In this document: positions 11,276 through 23,700 of the stretch, one piece after another
How positions within the stretch are numbered: position 1 is the first letter of the stretch
Layout of the letters: the number at the start of each line of letters is the position of its first letter
NCBI RefSeq assembly: GCF_001653235.2
Contig: NW_019154045.1
Span: forward strand, 1-64,000
Origin: Pochonia chlamydosporia 170
Lineage: Eukaryota; Ascomycota; Sordariomycetes; Hypocreales; Clavicipitaceae
Direction of reading: 5' to 3'
DNA: 64,000 nucleotides
Translations under genes and position numbers: made by a program
Notes under the pieces: generated by a model
Database searches by the model: none
What the model saw: the letters and a program-made list of their open reading frames with translations, nothing else
Told to the model about the DNA's origin: nothing

Positions 11276-11840
11276 TTTGAAGTTGTGTGATTTGGAGTTA
11301 TTAAGGGAGAAGTGGCGTTGGCCGATTTTTGTTAGTTTGTTGACCTAGATTACCGTTCGGGGACCGTTGGCCTTAAATAATTCACCATCGGACGCCCGGA
11401 ACAGTCTAGTTTACTCATCGAAACCTTGTATTATAAATCGACACTGTAGATAGACTTTTTTGTTGTCGATTTCATCCTTCAGATTTGACCTCGGTAGAGT
11501 CCGACTAAGTGGAACTGAAGCTATCAAGGGAACGAATAAAACGGAAAAGCTAAAAATTACCCAAAACAGTTAATGGTCAAGTGGGGCCGGTAGATCATGC
11601 AATCATGCAACCAAGTTTTTGGAGGGAATGAGTCGTGTTGATAATGCTGCTGACAAAGCCTGTTTCCAGTTTCTGTAGAAGTTGGAGTTGACAACTAACT
11701 GCCAAATACATCTGCCCTTACACTTCCCCAGGATTCCCGAAGGATACTTAGGTTTTCCAATTGAGATATTTCAACAGGGATGTACGGCATTTTCTGAATT
11801 GCGTTCTTTAATCCGCGGAATGTGATTACAAATTCTCCAA
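11276..11840. other. Divergent promoter region
   Basis: This spacer separates the minus-strand reductase from the plus-strand regulator-like gene. No coding potential or clear operator was recognised. Confidence 0.5.
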
Positions 11841-13654
11841 ATGTCCGTGTCCGCAGAAACAATCAGCTCCTCAACCTCCCCAAAGGCGAGCGGAGTTCCC
11901 GACAGAAGTTACAACGACGGTACGTTCCGTAAGTGATAATGTAAAAACTCCCTCTAACCACAGTAGATATATTTTTGACCACAGGCGGCTCGGACCGATT
12001 GAGCCGAAGCCATGACAAGCAACACTTTGAGTTTGTCGCTGTTGCTAGGCCGTCTACAGATGGCCACCACGCCCAAAAACAAATCTCAAAAGTTGTTCGA
12101 ACTCAAGTAATGCGAGATTATGTCTGGAAAAGAGACAGACAAGTTACTCGGCCCGACAACAAGCAACCAACTAGCAACTATCAGGTGCAGCCGTCAGACT
12201 TGAAGGGACGGTTCAGATTAAACGTGCCGGCTCCTAGGAAGGGCAACCACACGAAAGCCAAATCATTCACAAACAACTCTAGCTTAGTGTCGTCACATCC
12301 AGCTAGACGGACATCACCAATTAGCCCACTTACCGTACTAGGAGCGCCATATGACCCGTTTGATGCGTACATGTTACGCCTTGGTCCCGAAAGCAGGCGG
12401 CTTATTCATCACTGTAAGTGGAAATTGATACTCTTCTCATGCAACAGCATATACAAGGTAATGTTAACTAATATCCACAGACTACCATGGATGCTCGATG
12501 AGCTTGGTAGCCTATAACATAGGCGGCCGCGAATGCTTGACCAATGCAAGAGAACACCCTGCTTTGTTTCACTCCATATTATACGTCGTTTCGCTCGTAT
12601 ATAATCTTGATCACGATCCAAAAGAAAGATCAGGATCGCTGTTTCACTCTATAGAAGCTTTCAGAGCTATTAATACCCATCTACAAAAAGGAACATTCAG
12701 TGACATGACGATTGCTGCGGTGGCTCTGATGGCCACAAAAGAGGTACAGGACAGGTTGCTGGTTTATATGCTGCAGTGTTGATACTGACTTGTTCTCAGA
12801 CCCTTGATGGAAGTTTTGAAAGCGCAAGTGCTCACCTGAACGGCTTACAAATAATGGTTGAGAGTCGCGGCGGTGTCGAAAACCTAGCCTGTCGACATGG
12901 CAAAGCTGTTCTGTGGTTCGTATATTTCAGATTGAACAACGAACTTGAAGCGAATTTTAACAAATTTTCTAGGTCCGACCTGTGTTACTCAACTGTGTGG
13001 GATCGTGAACCAAGATTTGCGCCTCATCCCACCACAACACCACGGTACCTACACATGGCCCAAACTATTGGAGATTCGCGCCTTGTGCCGGAAGATGCCT
13101 TCGATCCTAAATCCTCCGTCATTCCAATCATACGATTCCTTCGAAATGTGACTCACTCAATGAATGATGACGCAGATTTTGAATTGCGTGAGTTTAATGC
13201 CAGTCAGGAGCTCTACGACGTTGAGTATCAACTGCAAACGTCTAAAACTGATACTCAATCCATGCTTCATACAGCAGGAGCCATCTCACTAAGCATTTCC
13301 ATGCATTTATACCTATATCTGGTTATCAGAGGCATTCCAATCAAGTCCAGACTCGTTAGTGCACTTGTGCAGAAACTGAAGGCTTCTATAGTTGAGGAGG
13401 TTACTGAGCGTTGGCAGGCTGAGGAAAACAATTACATCTGGCTGTTGTGGATACTTTTCATAGGGTTCGGGGGATCGCAAAAAGGTGGTGAAAGGGATTG
13501 GTTCACGAGAAAACTGAAGAACTGGCGCAACATCCACACGGGAAGGGCTTTTGATGCTTCGCTGGATAGCCTGCTGAAGAGAGTCATTTGGCACAATGTT
13601 TGGTGCGAAGATGTTTACAAGCGTTTATCAAAGGAGCTGTGGCCAGAGAAATGA
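11841..13654 (+). CDS. Fungal-specific regulator-like protein lacking a DNA-binding domain
   Basis: Four exons are proposed: 11841–11919, 11985–12413, 12481–12743 and 12800–13654. The introns GTACGT…CAG, GTAAGT…CAG and GTACAG…CAG have matching phases. The N-terminal block FEFVAVARPS…QVMRDYVWKRDR and the alpha-helical body resemble the large fungal family whose C-terminal part is the Fungal_trans_2/DUF3468 regulatory domain. No Cys6 zinc cluster, bZIP or other DNA-binding motif is present. Members of this type are common next to secondary-metabolite genes; direct transcriptional activity is not established. The least certain parts are the first exon and the stretch near 12914–12966 (VYFRLNNELEANF), which looks like retained intron but has no phase-compatible splice pair. 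Confidence 0.65.
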
Positions 13655-14558
13655 GGAAAAAGGCTTCATCCGTCATTGTTCTTTCTCCTGAGTCCAGACT
13701 ATGGCACTCCAAGCATCCATTTTCTCGTCAGGTCTATTCCTCAACCTATATCCCCTATACATAGTCTACCTTAGTGGCATCTCTCAGTTACAAAGACAAC
13801 ACACGAGACTACCTCTATCTATGTTCCGCTGTGACGGTAAACGGAAGGTCCCGACTTAATGTGTACGCTCACAGTCTTTGGGGACTGGGAAGTGACTCCC
13901 TATCTACGTTTATTATATCAATTTGTCAGCCCACTTATTAGTGCCACAAAAACGTACATACCAACTAAGACTACGTACGGTAGGGTCTGGTGGGTTAGCT
14001 ATCCCACGTCTGCTATAGGTATGGCACACCATTATCATGCTTGCATATGACGTGTCCCATCTGAAGGTGGCGATATTGGCAAGGTGACATCCAATTGTAG
14101 TTTGCTAGGATGCTACGCCTAATTTTCAATATTTTTGTAGTAGTTCTAAGTAACTTTGAACACATCATTAAAAGCCCAGATCTAAATTTTTCGCACAAGT
14201 AGAATACTCTGCACCAACCTATACTACGAATGGAACGATCTAGACCGAAGCCACAGCAGTCCTCAGTTTTCAGTAATAGTACTGACAGCTGCGTTGTTTG
14301 CCAGCATGGGTTCCATATCGGTACGGGGCTTCTGAATAAATACCCTCAAATTCCAGAGAAGAAAAGGGTCTTTGGCTGACTTGGTTTCCGATTACGATTC
14401 CAGAGCGTGGCGTCCCAGAGAGGGTTGGAGCCTTATTTCCGGAATGATTAGGCTATGGCGGCGGCATGCTATTTCTAAACAGCCCGTCCAACATCGTCTC
14501 GCTATGAACCAAAATCTTTAATGACAATCTTCTTTCACGGTGTCCTCAGTCAGAATCA
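13655..14558. other. Intergenic, no gene seen
   Basis: About 0.9 kb of moderately AT-rich DNA with only short, unremarkable ORFs on both strands. It presumably contains the promoter of the rhodopsin-domain gene. Confidence 0.5.
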
Positions 14559-16037
14559 ATGTCGCCAGACTCGGCGGATACCTCAGAGGCCGCTTTCAGG
14601 CAATATGAAGTGGAGTCCTGGACTCTTACGTCGCTTGCCGTATTTATTTGCGCATTAAGAACTTACGCAAGAGCGTGGTCAATTGGTGTAAGAAGGTTCT
14701 GTGTAGATGATTACCTAGTCTGGGTTGGGGTGGTGCGTCGCGTTAAGAACTCCTCCCATACTTGACGTTTATTTTTCACCTTTAACTAAGAGTCTTGCTG
14801 TTAGGCATGCTACTTGACCAACACAGCTTTAGCATTCTGCGCCGGCAAAACTGGGAAAGGACTCGCAAATACTGGCATGACGGACGCCCAACGCGATGCA
14901 CTATCCCATACGGATCCCGAATACCTCTTAAGGCTAGTCCGTTGCACGCGTCTGGCAGCTAAAATATAATCCTAATCTTGGCTTTTAGAGTATTTGGATC
15001 AAAACTTATTATCTCTGGCTGGGTACTCTTTGCCTCAGTACTCTGGGCATTTAAGACATCAATGCTGTTTTTCTACATTCGACTGACTGTAAGTTCCACA
15101 CAGTTACTATATATAGTACGTTGCAATGACAATTCTAGTAGGCTGGTTTACATAGGAGTTATACTCAACGCATACGAAATGGCTTTATATTTGTAGGCGT
15201 AACTTATATTGTTGTAATTGCAATTATATTCTTAGCTTGCCGCCCATTCAAGAAGTATTGGCAAATTGGTCCAGATCCAGGTAGTAAGTTAGACCTCATT
15301 AATTTGTTTCCCAAATATTGGCGAATTTCCATCTTTAGCCTCGCATACTTTGACAGATAGACCTGGCTCGGCTGGAAATGCAGCACTAATAGACTCTTCA
15401 GTGGCTGCCAGCGACTTCAACGCTAATTTATCTTGCCAGACTCCTGCCAGCCAACAATATCCCCTCCGCTTCTCTGGAGTAACTTTCTTCTAAATATATC
15501 TACAGATATATATATCATGTCTATACCTATCCCTCTACTGTGGAAGTCTGGTTTATGCATCCCAATAAAGATTGCGTTAACAGTTTTCCTTGGTGCTGGG
15601 GTAATTATTCTTATTTGTTCTGTTGTAAGAGTTGCATTAGTTATGTCAGTAAGTACTTGAATCATTGTAGCCTCTCTTCTATTAAAATCTTGACAATTTT
15701 TCAGGATGCTGCTACCAGTGCTCTGCTCGAGTGTGCTTGGGGGGGTCGAGAGTCATTTATTGCCTCGGCCGCAACTAATCTACCGATGATACTGCCTCCA
15801 CTCAGATACTGGCTGAAAGCGGTCACTGGTTCTATTTCGCTATTTCGATCTCACAAAGACAAAACACCAACTGGATTTCGTACTATAGGCGGAGGTGATG
15901 GAAACCATCGGCACGGCGTTAAATGCCATCGCAACCCGGTTCCAAGTGTTAATCCTCTCCCATCCGGATTGACAATTACTATAGATGGGGGCAGAATATG
16001 GAAGACGAGATGGAGATGCAAGACAGGGCGGCCCTGA
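14559..16037 (+). CDS. Rhodopsin-domain integral membrane protein (Pth11-like superfamily)
   Basis: Six exons were joined by consensus and phase: 14559–14732, 14805–14932, 14989–15088, 15142–15280, 15440–15648 and 15705–16037. The product matches the fungal rhodopsin/DUF family: TM1 SWTLTSLAVFICALRTYAR with VDDYLVWVGV, then FGSKLIISGWVLFASVLW, KTSMLFFYIRLT, GFIFVGVTYIVVIAIIFLACRPF with a KYWQIGPDPG loop, CQPTIS, DIYIMSIPIPLLW, LGAGVIILICSVVRVA and GRESFIASAATNLPMI. This predicts seven membrane helices with a soluble C-terminal tail. The intron after exon 2 begins with GC (GCTAGT, 14933–14988), a rare GC–AG type. Family members are plasma-membrane proteins of mostly unknown ligand. It is adjacent to the NRPS on the opposite strand. 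Confidence 0.8.
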
Positions 16038-17083
16038 AAGATGATATCTGTAAAGGGCACTTCTCAAAGGTTCCCAGCCCGAGCCCTGACGAGGAAAAGT
16101 GCCAAGTGGAAGCCCAGTAGTCTGCTCATATCGCTGGAAAATTGGTCATAATACCCGCTGGTGGCTAAGCTTGGGATCTCAATTCCCCTTCAATGTTCCG
16201 TTCAAGCTGCGGGACAATGGTTGTGAAGACTGGATAATCAAATACTTACGACTAGCGTCTCAGTGTCCGTTTGCCCATTGTCAACGAGGACTACGATATT
16301 TTCCTTGTTGCTTCCGACCATGTTTTCTTCTTACAATGGTCCGTTGCACGCTTCAAAAGTGCGTTTCAACTTATCTGCTTAAGGCTCTTCTCACCCACAA
16401 AACGGTTTCTTTTGACCTGTCTAAGTAGCTCATTACAAGGATCAAATTCGATGCAAGCAGAATCCGTTGCTATCTTGCCACCGATAATTTTCTTTTACTC
16501 TCCGTCTTATTTGCCTTCAGATGCTTATACAACTCACTTGACCAGTTGCCAACGTACTGCTTGGACTACTGCAACATAATTAAGCAGACTTGACATGTGA
16601 TGCAAAAGTAATGTCAGAAGCTCGTCATGTATGAGGTCGGTCTTGTGCGCCCGCCCGGCTGGCTCGCTCTGAGTTGTGGTGCAACATCGCTTTCAGAATA
16701 GATTCACAATTTCCAAGTCGTCTTGTCACTGGTTACATCAAACCACAGCCACTAAAACAATGGTGTATATCCATCTATCTATTCCTGGGTGCATTGCAAT
16801 TTGCACGTGGCCATCGTGGTACCAGACATCCATCCAATGCGTCCGGATGACATCGACATTCGGCTGCCTGAATCCCGTTGACGTGCAGAATCGGATCGAC
16901 AGAAATGTGACTTATGACAGATCAAACCGTTTCCATCAGACATTCCTCCGACCGGCATAGAAATCACCCCAAGCCAAGCTCGCATCACAGGACATGAGGG
17001 GCTTGGCCGCATGAAATGGCACCAACGTAACCACAGTGGCCACATGGCAGAAGCGGCCTGGTATAAATAGAGGTAAGTCCAGG
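16038..17083. other. Intergenic; contains an isolated TATAAATA
   Basis: No gene recognised. A strong TATA-like box (TATAAATA, 17062–17069) on the plus strand is followed by no recognisable plus-strand gene. Confidence 0.45.
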
Positions 17084-17410
17084 CTATTCCGGACAAAGTA
17101 GGTTGTAGCTAAGATCTGCATGTGGTAGGGAAGACAGTCTGGTGCCCTGATTGAACCGAGTCCCTAATGTGTTACTAACAAACACCGTTGGATCGGTATT
17201 AACCCAGCAGAGGCGCTGTCTGGTCCTTATCAAAATTGACTTGACTAAATAGCCCCAAACCTCACAAATCTGCTCCACCGTCCGGTATGGCCCGTCAGTG
17301 TATGTCTGGTCTAAAGACGACGTGACCACTTGGGATAATTCGTTGCTGTCGAAGAAATGAGGCGCCTGCACATTGGATGGATCATTGATGAATAGGACAG
17401 CCACTAGCAT
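17084..17410 (-). CDS. Hypothetical ORF, possible gene fragment
   Basis: A 108-codon minus-strand ORF starts at an ATG. Its frame stays open upstream to about 17480 without a nearby ATG. The composition looks protein-like (PHFFDSNELSQV, YTDGPYRTVEQICEVWGYL, WVNTDPTVFVSNTLGTRFNQ). I do not recognise the family. It lies just downstream of the NRPS stop in the same orientation, so it may be a remnant of a former cluster gene, a small real gene missing its first exon, or chance. Confidence 0.3.
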   Translation of the reverse strand: MLVAVLFINDPSNVQAPHFFDSNELSQVVTSSLDQTYTDGPYRTVEQICEVWGYLVKSILIRTRQRLCWVNTDPTVFVSNTLGTRFNQGTRLSSLPHADLSYNLLCPE

Positions 17411-17777
17411 TTGATGACGATTTTTGAGGTCATAGAAGTGGCTGATTCCTACAATGGGGAGCGCAGTGGTGGAAGCACCTTTTCTGCCATGTCTAGTAGC
17501 AATGTCTCGAGCATGGCCTCATTGTGACAAGGGCTATGTTCATGGCTTGGAGCAACAATAGCTCTGTTCAGATATAATCTCTTATGGTATCAAAGGTCCC
17601 GAGTTCTATTCAAACTGGTTGATCTTCCGGACCCCAATCAACGGCATGAGAAGGAGAGTAAAAGCAAGGAGTTGCTAAGCTACGGTGATTCTGACAATAC
17701 AAACTTTGAACGCCTTAATACATTAATACACTCAATTTTTTCATATTCCTCTCAGCTTACCCGTCTATAGAGTGAAA
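17411..17777. other. NRPS 3' flank
   Basis: This holds the presumed 3' UTR and terminator of the minus-strand NRPS. No distinct element recognised. Confidence 0.4.
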
Positions 17778-20700
17778 TCAAGACATTAATGATACAGCAC
17801 ACAAATCTCTCATAATTGGCCGCTTAAAAACGTCTCTCACGGCAAGTGACAAACCGCTCTTCCTGGCCAAACCAACGAGTTTCATAGCACCAATTGAGTC
17901 GCCACCAATACGGAAGAAACTGTCATCGATACCAATGGTACATGGATCCATGTTCAGCACCTCAGCCCAAAGTCCTTGCATCAGTTTCTCAGAGTCGTTG
18001 GTCGGCGCTCTCCGTTCGCCGTCAGTGCGGCTTATTGCAGCGATATCAGTTGGCGTAAGAGATGATCCGTAACTGCGAAGTTGACGTCGATCAGTTTTAC
18101 CGGTTGCTGTCATGGGGATCTTGCGGATGGGTATGAAAATGCTTGGAATCATGAATGGTGGCAGTAGTCCATCCAGTCTCTCCGTGACTCCAGCCGTGGC
18201 TTTCCGTACCGTCTTTTCATGAACCTCGTCGTTGATCTCTTCCTCTGTACCAATCGATACAAACGCAACAAGCATAACCCCTTGATTCCCCTGGATCTTG
18301 ACCGTCTCGGCCACGACAGTGACTGTCCTCTCAGCCTCGACGGCCGAAATTGCGTCATGGACATAATGCTCCACCTCTTCCAGCTCTACTCGCTGTCCGC
18401 GGATCTTTACTTGTGTGTCCTTTCGGCCTTTAAACAGAAGCGACCCATCTTCTCGGTACTGAACAAGATCTCCCGTGCGGTAAACCCGACCACGGCGTCC
18501 AGGTCGCTGGCCAGGAATACCGCGGACAAGCCACTCTGGATCTTCGATATAGGCTGCGCTCGATTTCTCAGGATTGTTGATATAACCTGCTCCTAGAAGT
18601 GGTCCTTCCAGCCAGAGCTCTCCCACTGCGCCTACCGGTGTTAGCTGTGTCGGATTATCCGCATCAACAACCCATGTGCATAGTCCAGATGCGTGGCCTA
18701 AACCACCATCACTGTCCTGGGACAGATGAAAAATCATACTCGTTGGTGTGCATTCTGCGGGACCGTAAGCGCTGACAACACGTGCTCCTTGTCGAACGTA
18801 CAGCGCATCGCTTGGGAGTACAACTTCACCGCCAAGTAGCATCGTAGACAACCTCGTCAAAGCTGCTTTAGGCTCAATGCTACGAAGAACAGATGGCGTA
18901 AAGTCTGACACCGTAATATCGTATTTCTCCAAACAGCCAGAGATGCTATCTTGCCTCTCTTCCGCTGATGGGATGCACAGACATCCACCCGCTGTCAAAG
19001 TATTCAGCATATTAGACCATGCAACATCGAAGGCATACGATGAAAAGTCCAGGACACGTGAGTTTCTCTCAAAGCCAAGCAAGTCTCGCTGATGAACGAT
19101 TGCACTGCAAAAGTTCCCATGCGTGATCATGGCGCCTTTGGGCACGCCCGTGCTCCCAGAGGTAAACATAATGTATAGAATGTCCGATGCATTGACATCT
19201 GGAAGACAAGGTTCGCAATCTAGAGACAATGCGAACTCGAACATGCGGTCAATGTCCACTGATATCACATTATTGGCCCCAAGTCTACCGGCAATATCTT
19301 TGCATGCGACTGAAGAAAGAATGGTCTTTGCATGGACCTGCGCAGCCATCGCTCGCAGACGCTCCTCGGGCTGGTTCGATGGATCTGTTGCAACACAAGC
19401 ACCACCGGCTTTCATGACTCCCAGGGCGGCTACAGGCATCCACATGGACTTTTCGAAGCATAACGGAATTATATCGCCGTTTTGAACACCGTTCTTTCTT
19501 AATTGATATGCCAATGTGGTCGACAAGTCATCCAGCTGTTGGTATGTCAAGGACCCATCCCAGGCATGTACTGCTGTGGCTAAGGGTTGCTGTCGAACGG
19601 TTTGGTGAATCATACGAGGAATATTGTCTTGTATGGCGTCAGGAACCGTTTTGTTCCAATCCCAAATGTCTTGAAGGTCTTTGGTGCAAGACATTGATAC
19701 ATCCCGCAGTTTGAGTTCCCTTGACGCTGTGCTCAGCAGCTGTTGATGAATATGTTCAAACTGAGTAAACAGTCGAGTGACCTCGCTCTCTGAAATGACA
19801 TTCGAATCGAATTTGATACTAACGTGCGAGCCAATTGTTGACTTGTTGTAGTTTAAAGCCAAGGCAATATTGCTTAGATGTGCTTGCTGCAAGTCGTTAT
19901 TGTTGGCAGAGAGAATAGTTTGGAAGTCGCACGCAATAGAGGCATCAGCGCTAATCCGCCGAATTCGTTGAATTCCAGTTCCTTTGAAAAGCTCCAAGTC
20001 ACGACCTTGCTGCTCCACGGACTCTAAGAGCTTATTCACAGTGTCATCCCAGTTGATTGTAATGCGAATGGGCACCAGAGCATCGTGGCCAACAATAGCG
20101 CCAAATATCGATTCTGTGGAATCAAGAAGTTTTGCGGAAATCATAGCCCAAGCTGCCCTAAGATAAGTGGCTGGTGAAGCGTCCCCTTCTGGCTGAGAAC
20201 TGCTCCTTTGGAAGAGGGCAACTTCTTTGTGTTGTCGGGCTACTTCTCCAACAGTTGGTGTTGGGAAATGAGCACCAGTTGTTCCTCGGAATTGATCCTT
20301 CCAAAAAGCAGTAGTTGTAGCTTCATCTGTTCCAACCATGAGTCTGTAAAAGCCATCAAATAGGGAGCAGTTTCTGCTCAGCGACGTGGATTTGTCTTCG
20401 TCATTTGCTTGGAGAAGATAGGCCACAGCCGCCGACAGTACATTGCATGCGTCGATGGCAACATGTTTTTGGATGAATGGTTCCCGATACTCGACAACGA
20501 GATCAACATTGTCGCCATCAATATTGGCACTTAGACTTATGTCAAACTGGAAATCATTAGCTACTCTGATGAAAAGACCGCAGTCATGCTGTATTCACTC
20601 ACCTCGTGCGGATCTTGACCACCACTAGACTCAAATGATAGACTCCTCCTCTCTTGACTCTTCAACTTGTCCGATTCTCTGATCGACAAAGACGTGTTGA

Positions 20701-23700
20701 ATAGTTTTTTGCCTGATATTCCCAGTTTGTGTTGGATTTCTGCCAATGAGGCATGCTGCATGGCCAGATGTTGTATCGACTTCTCTGATACGGACTGCAG
20801 AATATGTCGAGGAGAGTCCCTCAAATTGATTCGACTAATGAGCAAGTTGGCAAGCGGACCAACCATGCCTTCGATGCCATCCAGAGGAGCATCCCGACCA
20901 GAGGCTAAGTAGCCAAAGCAAACCTCATCCATTCCTGTAAAATTAGCTAGAACCATAGCCCAGGCGACCTGGAAGAAAACAGCCCTAGTAATGCCCAAGC
21001 CTTTACAGAGCATGCTGACTTCGGACAAGGCCAACGGAGGTACAGATACATCACTATGGCCCTCGTCGATGGACTTGGAGGCGTTTGGCTCTACTGGGAA
21101 CTCGCATGGCTGGACACCATCGAGCATTACTGCCCACGGTCCTATGCGCTTTGAGCGAGGAATGCTGCTGATATGTCGCATCATGTCCCCAAACGGCGGC
21201 GCCTCTGGGGGAAGTATGCCGTCATACAGGGAAATCAAGTCTTGCAAGATGACTGACATGGAAGCGGCGTCAATTAAAGCATGGCTGATGTCCAACCTGC
21301 AAGCAACCGCCCCATCATGAGACTCGCAAACTAAGAAACGGTGTTGAGGCTCATGAGTTGCAAACGTAGATGGCTCCAGGTTATCGAGAAACTCGTCCGG
21401 AATCTCACGACCAGAATGAATTAATTTGGCCTCGGCGTTACTACCTCGGAGGACAATCTGAATGAAACCTTCTCCTTCTGGATGAAGAGCAAACACTGTA
21501 GACAAGATGGAATGTCTCTGCACCAATGTGTCCCAAGTGGCCTGGAGCTTCCGTGGCTCAATCTTCGACACGACTCCTTCGGTAGCCACGCAACGCCAGG
21601 TAGAGCTTGTCGCATAAGTAGCTATTTGTTTCTCGGAGCTTAAGAGGATTCCCTCTTGTAGTGGCGAGCAAGGTAGTATTTCAACCACATTCTCAGGCCG
21701 TATTCCAAGGCTGGGAAGATGATCATGGAGCAGTCTGTCCAACGCGCCGTACGACATCGGAAGTAATGGGAGATCGTTGAGAGTAAAACTTGTCGGAGAC
21801 ATGGAAAGTTCAGCAACGGCGCTTTGAACAGACCTGATAAACAGTTGAGCCCATTTTCGCAGTCTACTTTGGTGCATCATCTGTTGGTGAACTTGGAAAG
21901 ACACCACCAGCCAATCCTCTTCCACGTCGGCATTAATCTCAATCATAGTCATTCGATGTGCCTTTTGCGAGACATCGACGACATCGTGTTCATTTTCTCC
22001 GAGATGTTCGGGACGCTTGAATAAGCCCTCCTCGGCTTCAAGCTGTTGGAATCTGCCGGTGAAATTGAATGTGATTTCTGTAACATCCTGCCCCTTGGCA
22101 GCCTCACGGCCAGATTCGCTGTAGTACCGGCAAGCAAAATATGGCTGGCCTTTACCTGGTACCTTTTTTCTGGTATCCTTTGTTAGTCTGATGGCTTCAA
22201 TCACGGAGTCACCAGGCTTGACCATGACGGGAACTGGATGCATGGTGGTGAACCATCCAACTGTTCCTGAGACGTCAACCGGCAAGTCTTCCGAATGCTC
22301 ACGACCATGGCCTTCGATCCAAATAACTGGTACGGATCTCTCGGGAAATATCTGGTGGAACGAGTGAGCCATTGCTCCTATTAGAATATCCATAGGCTCT
22401 GTTCTCAAGCACTCATTTGCATCTCCGAAGACGGCATTTGTGACGGGCGGTTCAAGTGCCTCGGTGAATAGTGTACAGTTGCTAAAGGTGTTTTCACTCA
22501 AAGAAAGCCCCCAGAAGTCCAAGTCTGGAAGTGGGACACTGTACGGAAGCACATCTAGGGGAGAGGCATGACGATTGGCTTTCATTTGACGTCTTAGCCA
22601 TGACTTCCATGACGTTGATGGTGCTGAGACCAATTTGCCGTGTTTGACATGATCTTCAATATCGCCCCAGATGATTCTCCAAGAGACCAGATCCACGACA
22701 AGGTGATGTGCAGATAATGTAACAAGTTGGACATCGCCTTCAATGTTGAAGAGGTCACAGGCAAAGACTGGCCCATTCTCAATGTCAAGATTTTCTTGTC
22801 GCCACTGCGATGCAAGAGTCGCTTCGTCACGACTCGGAACATTATGCTCCGCAAATACAAATGACGTGAGACCTTTGGGGGCAATACTTTGTTTCCACAC
22901 CTTGCTGCCTTCGGTTGGACGGTGGAAGCGATTTCGAAGAATGGCATGTCGATCGACAAGGTCCTGCATCGCTGCCAAAAGCTTCTCTGTGGGAACAAAT
23001 GATCCAAGCTCCAGTACGAAGCTTTGATTGAAATGATTTAGACCCTCTGGATAGGCATCGAAAAACAGTTGCTGAATAGGCGAAAGATCAAAAGGCTCAG
23101 CAGCCTCTTCATCGACTTCATCATCTTCATCCAGCGTCGCAAGTCGTGATATTGGCTTACACCGAGTCGCCAGTTTTCGAATAGTCCCTGACTGTAGAAC
23201 ATCCGCAACGGTAATGGCAATATTACGTTGTCTACATTGCGCTACAATCTGCATTGCTGAAATAGAATCGCCACCTATTCTGGTGAAAGCTTTATTGACC
23301 GATGTTTCATCAACGGACAAGTTGAGAACCGACATCCAGACTTGCTGGAGAACTTTCTCCACCTCGCTGAGAACACCATCCGACTCCTTCTCCTCAGATA
23401 CATTCTTATACTGCTTCCAGGCTGACTCTGCAATTTCTCGAAGTTGTCGTCTGTCTGTTTTGCCTGTAGGCGTCATGGGAATGGTGAAGATTGGGATGTA
23501 TGAAGTCGGTATCATGTAAATCGGGATTCTGTCTTTGAGTTGCTCGTTGCTGACGGCTGCGAGGTTCTGCACCATTTTCTTATACGATTCATCAGAAATC
23601 TCCGTCTCGGAGCATTCTAGCATGACGAATGCCACCAGCACTGCGCTTGTTGCTTCTTTTGGGCGAATCGTCTCCGCGATGATTGTCAGCGATTTCACAT

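Noticed and set aside
17560..17640. tRNA-like stretch with GGTCCCGAGTTCTATTCAAAC
   Set aside because: The T-arm consensus is not satisfied and no cloverleaf could be drawn.
20561..20602. Two separate NRPS genes split at 20.5 kb
   Set aside because: A 56-bp intron in matching phase restores the C-terminal part of C2, and the apparent second gene would begin with GTG in mid-domain.
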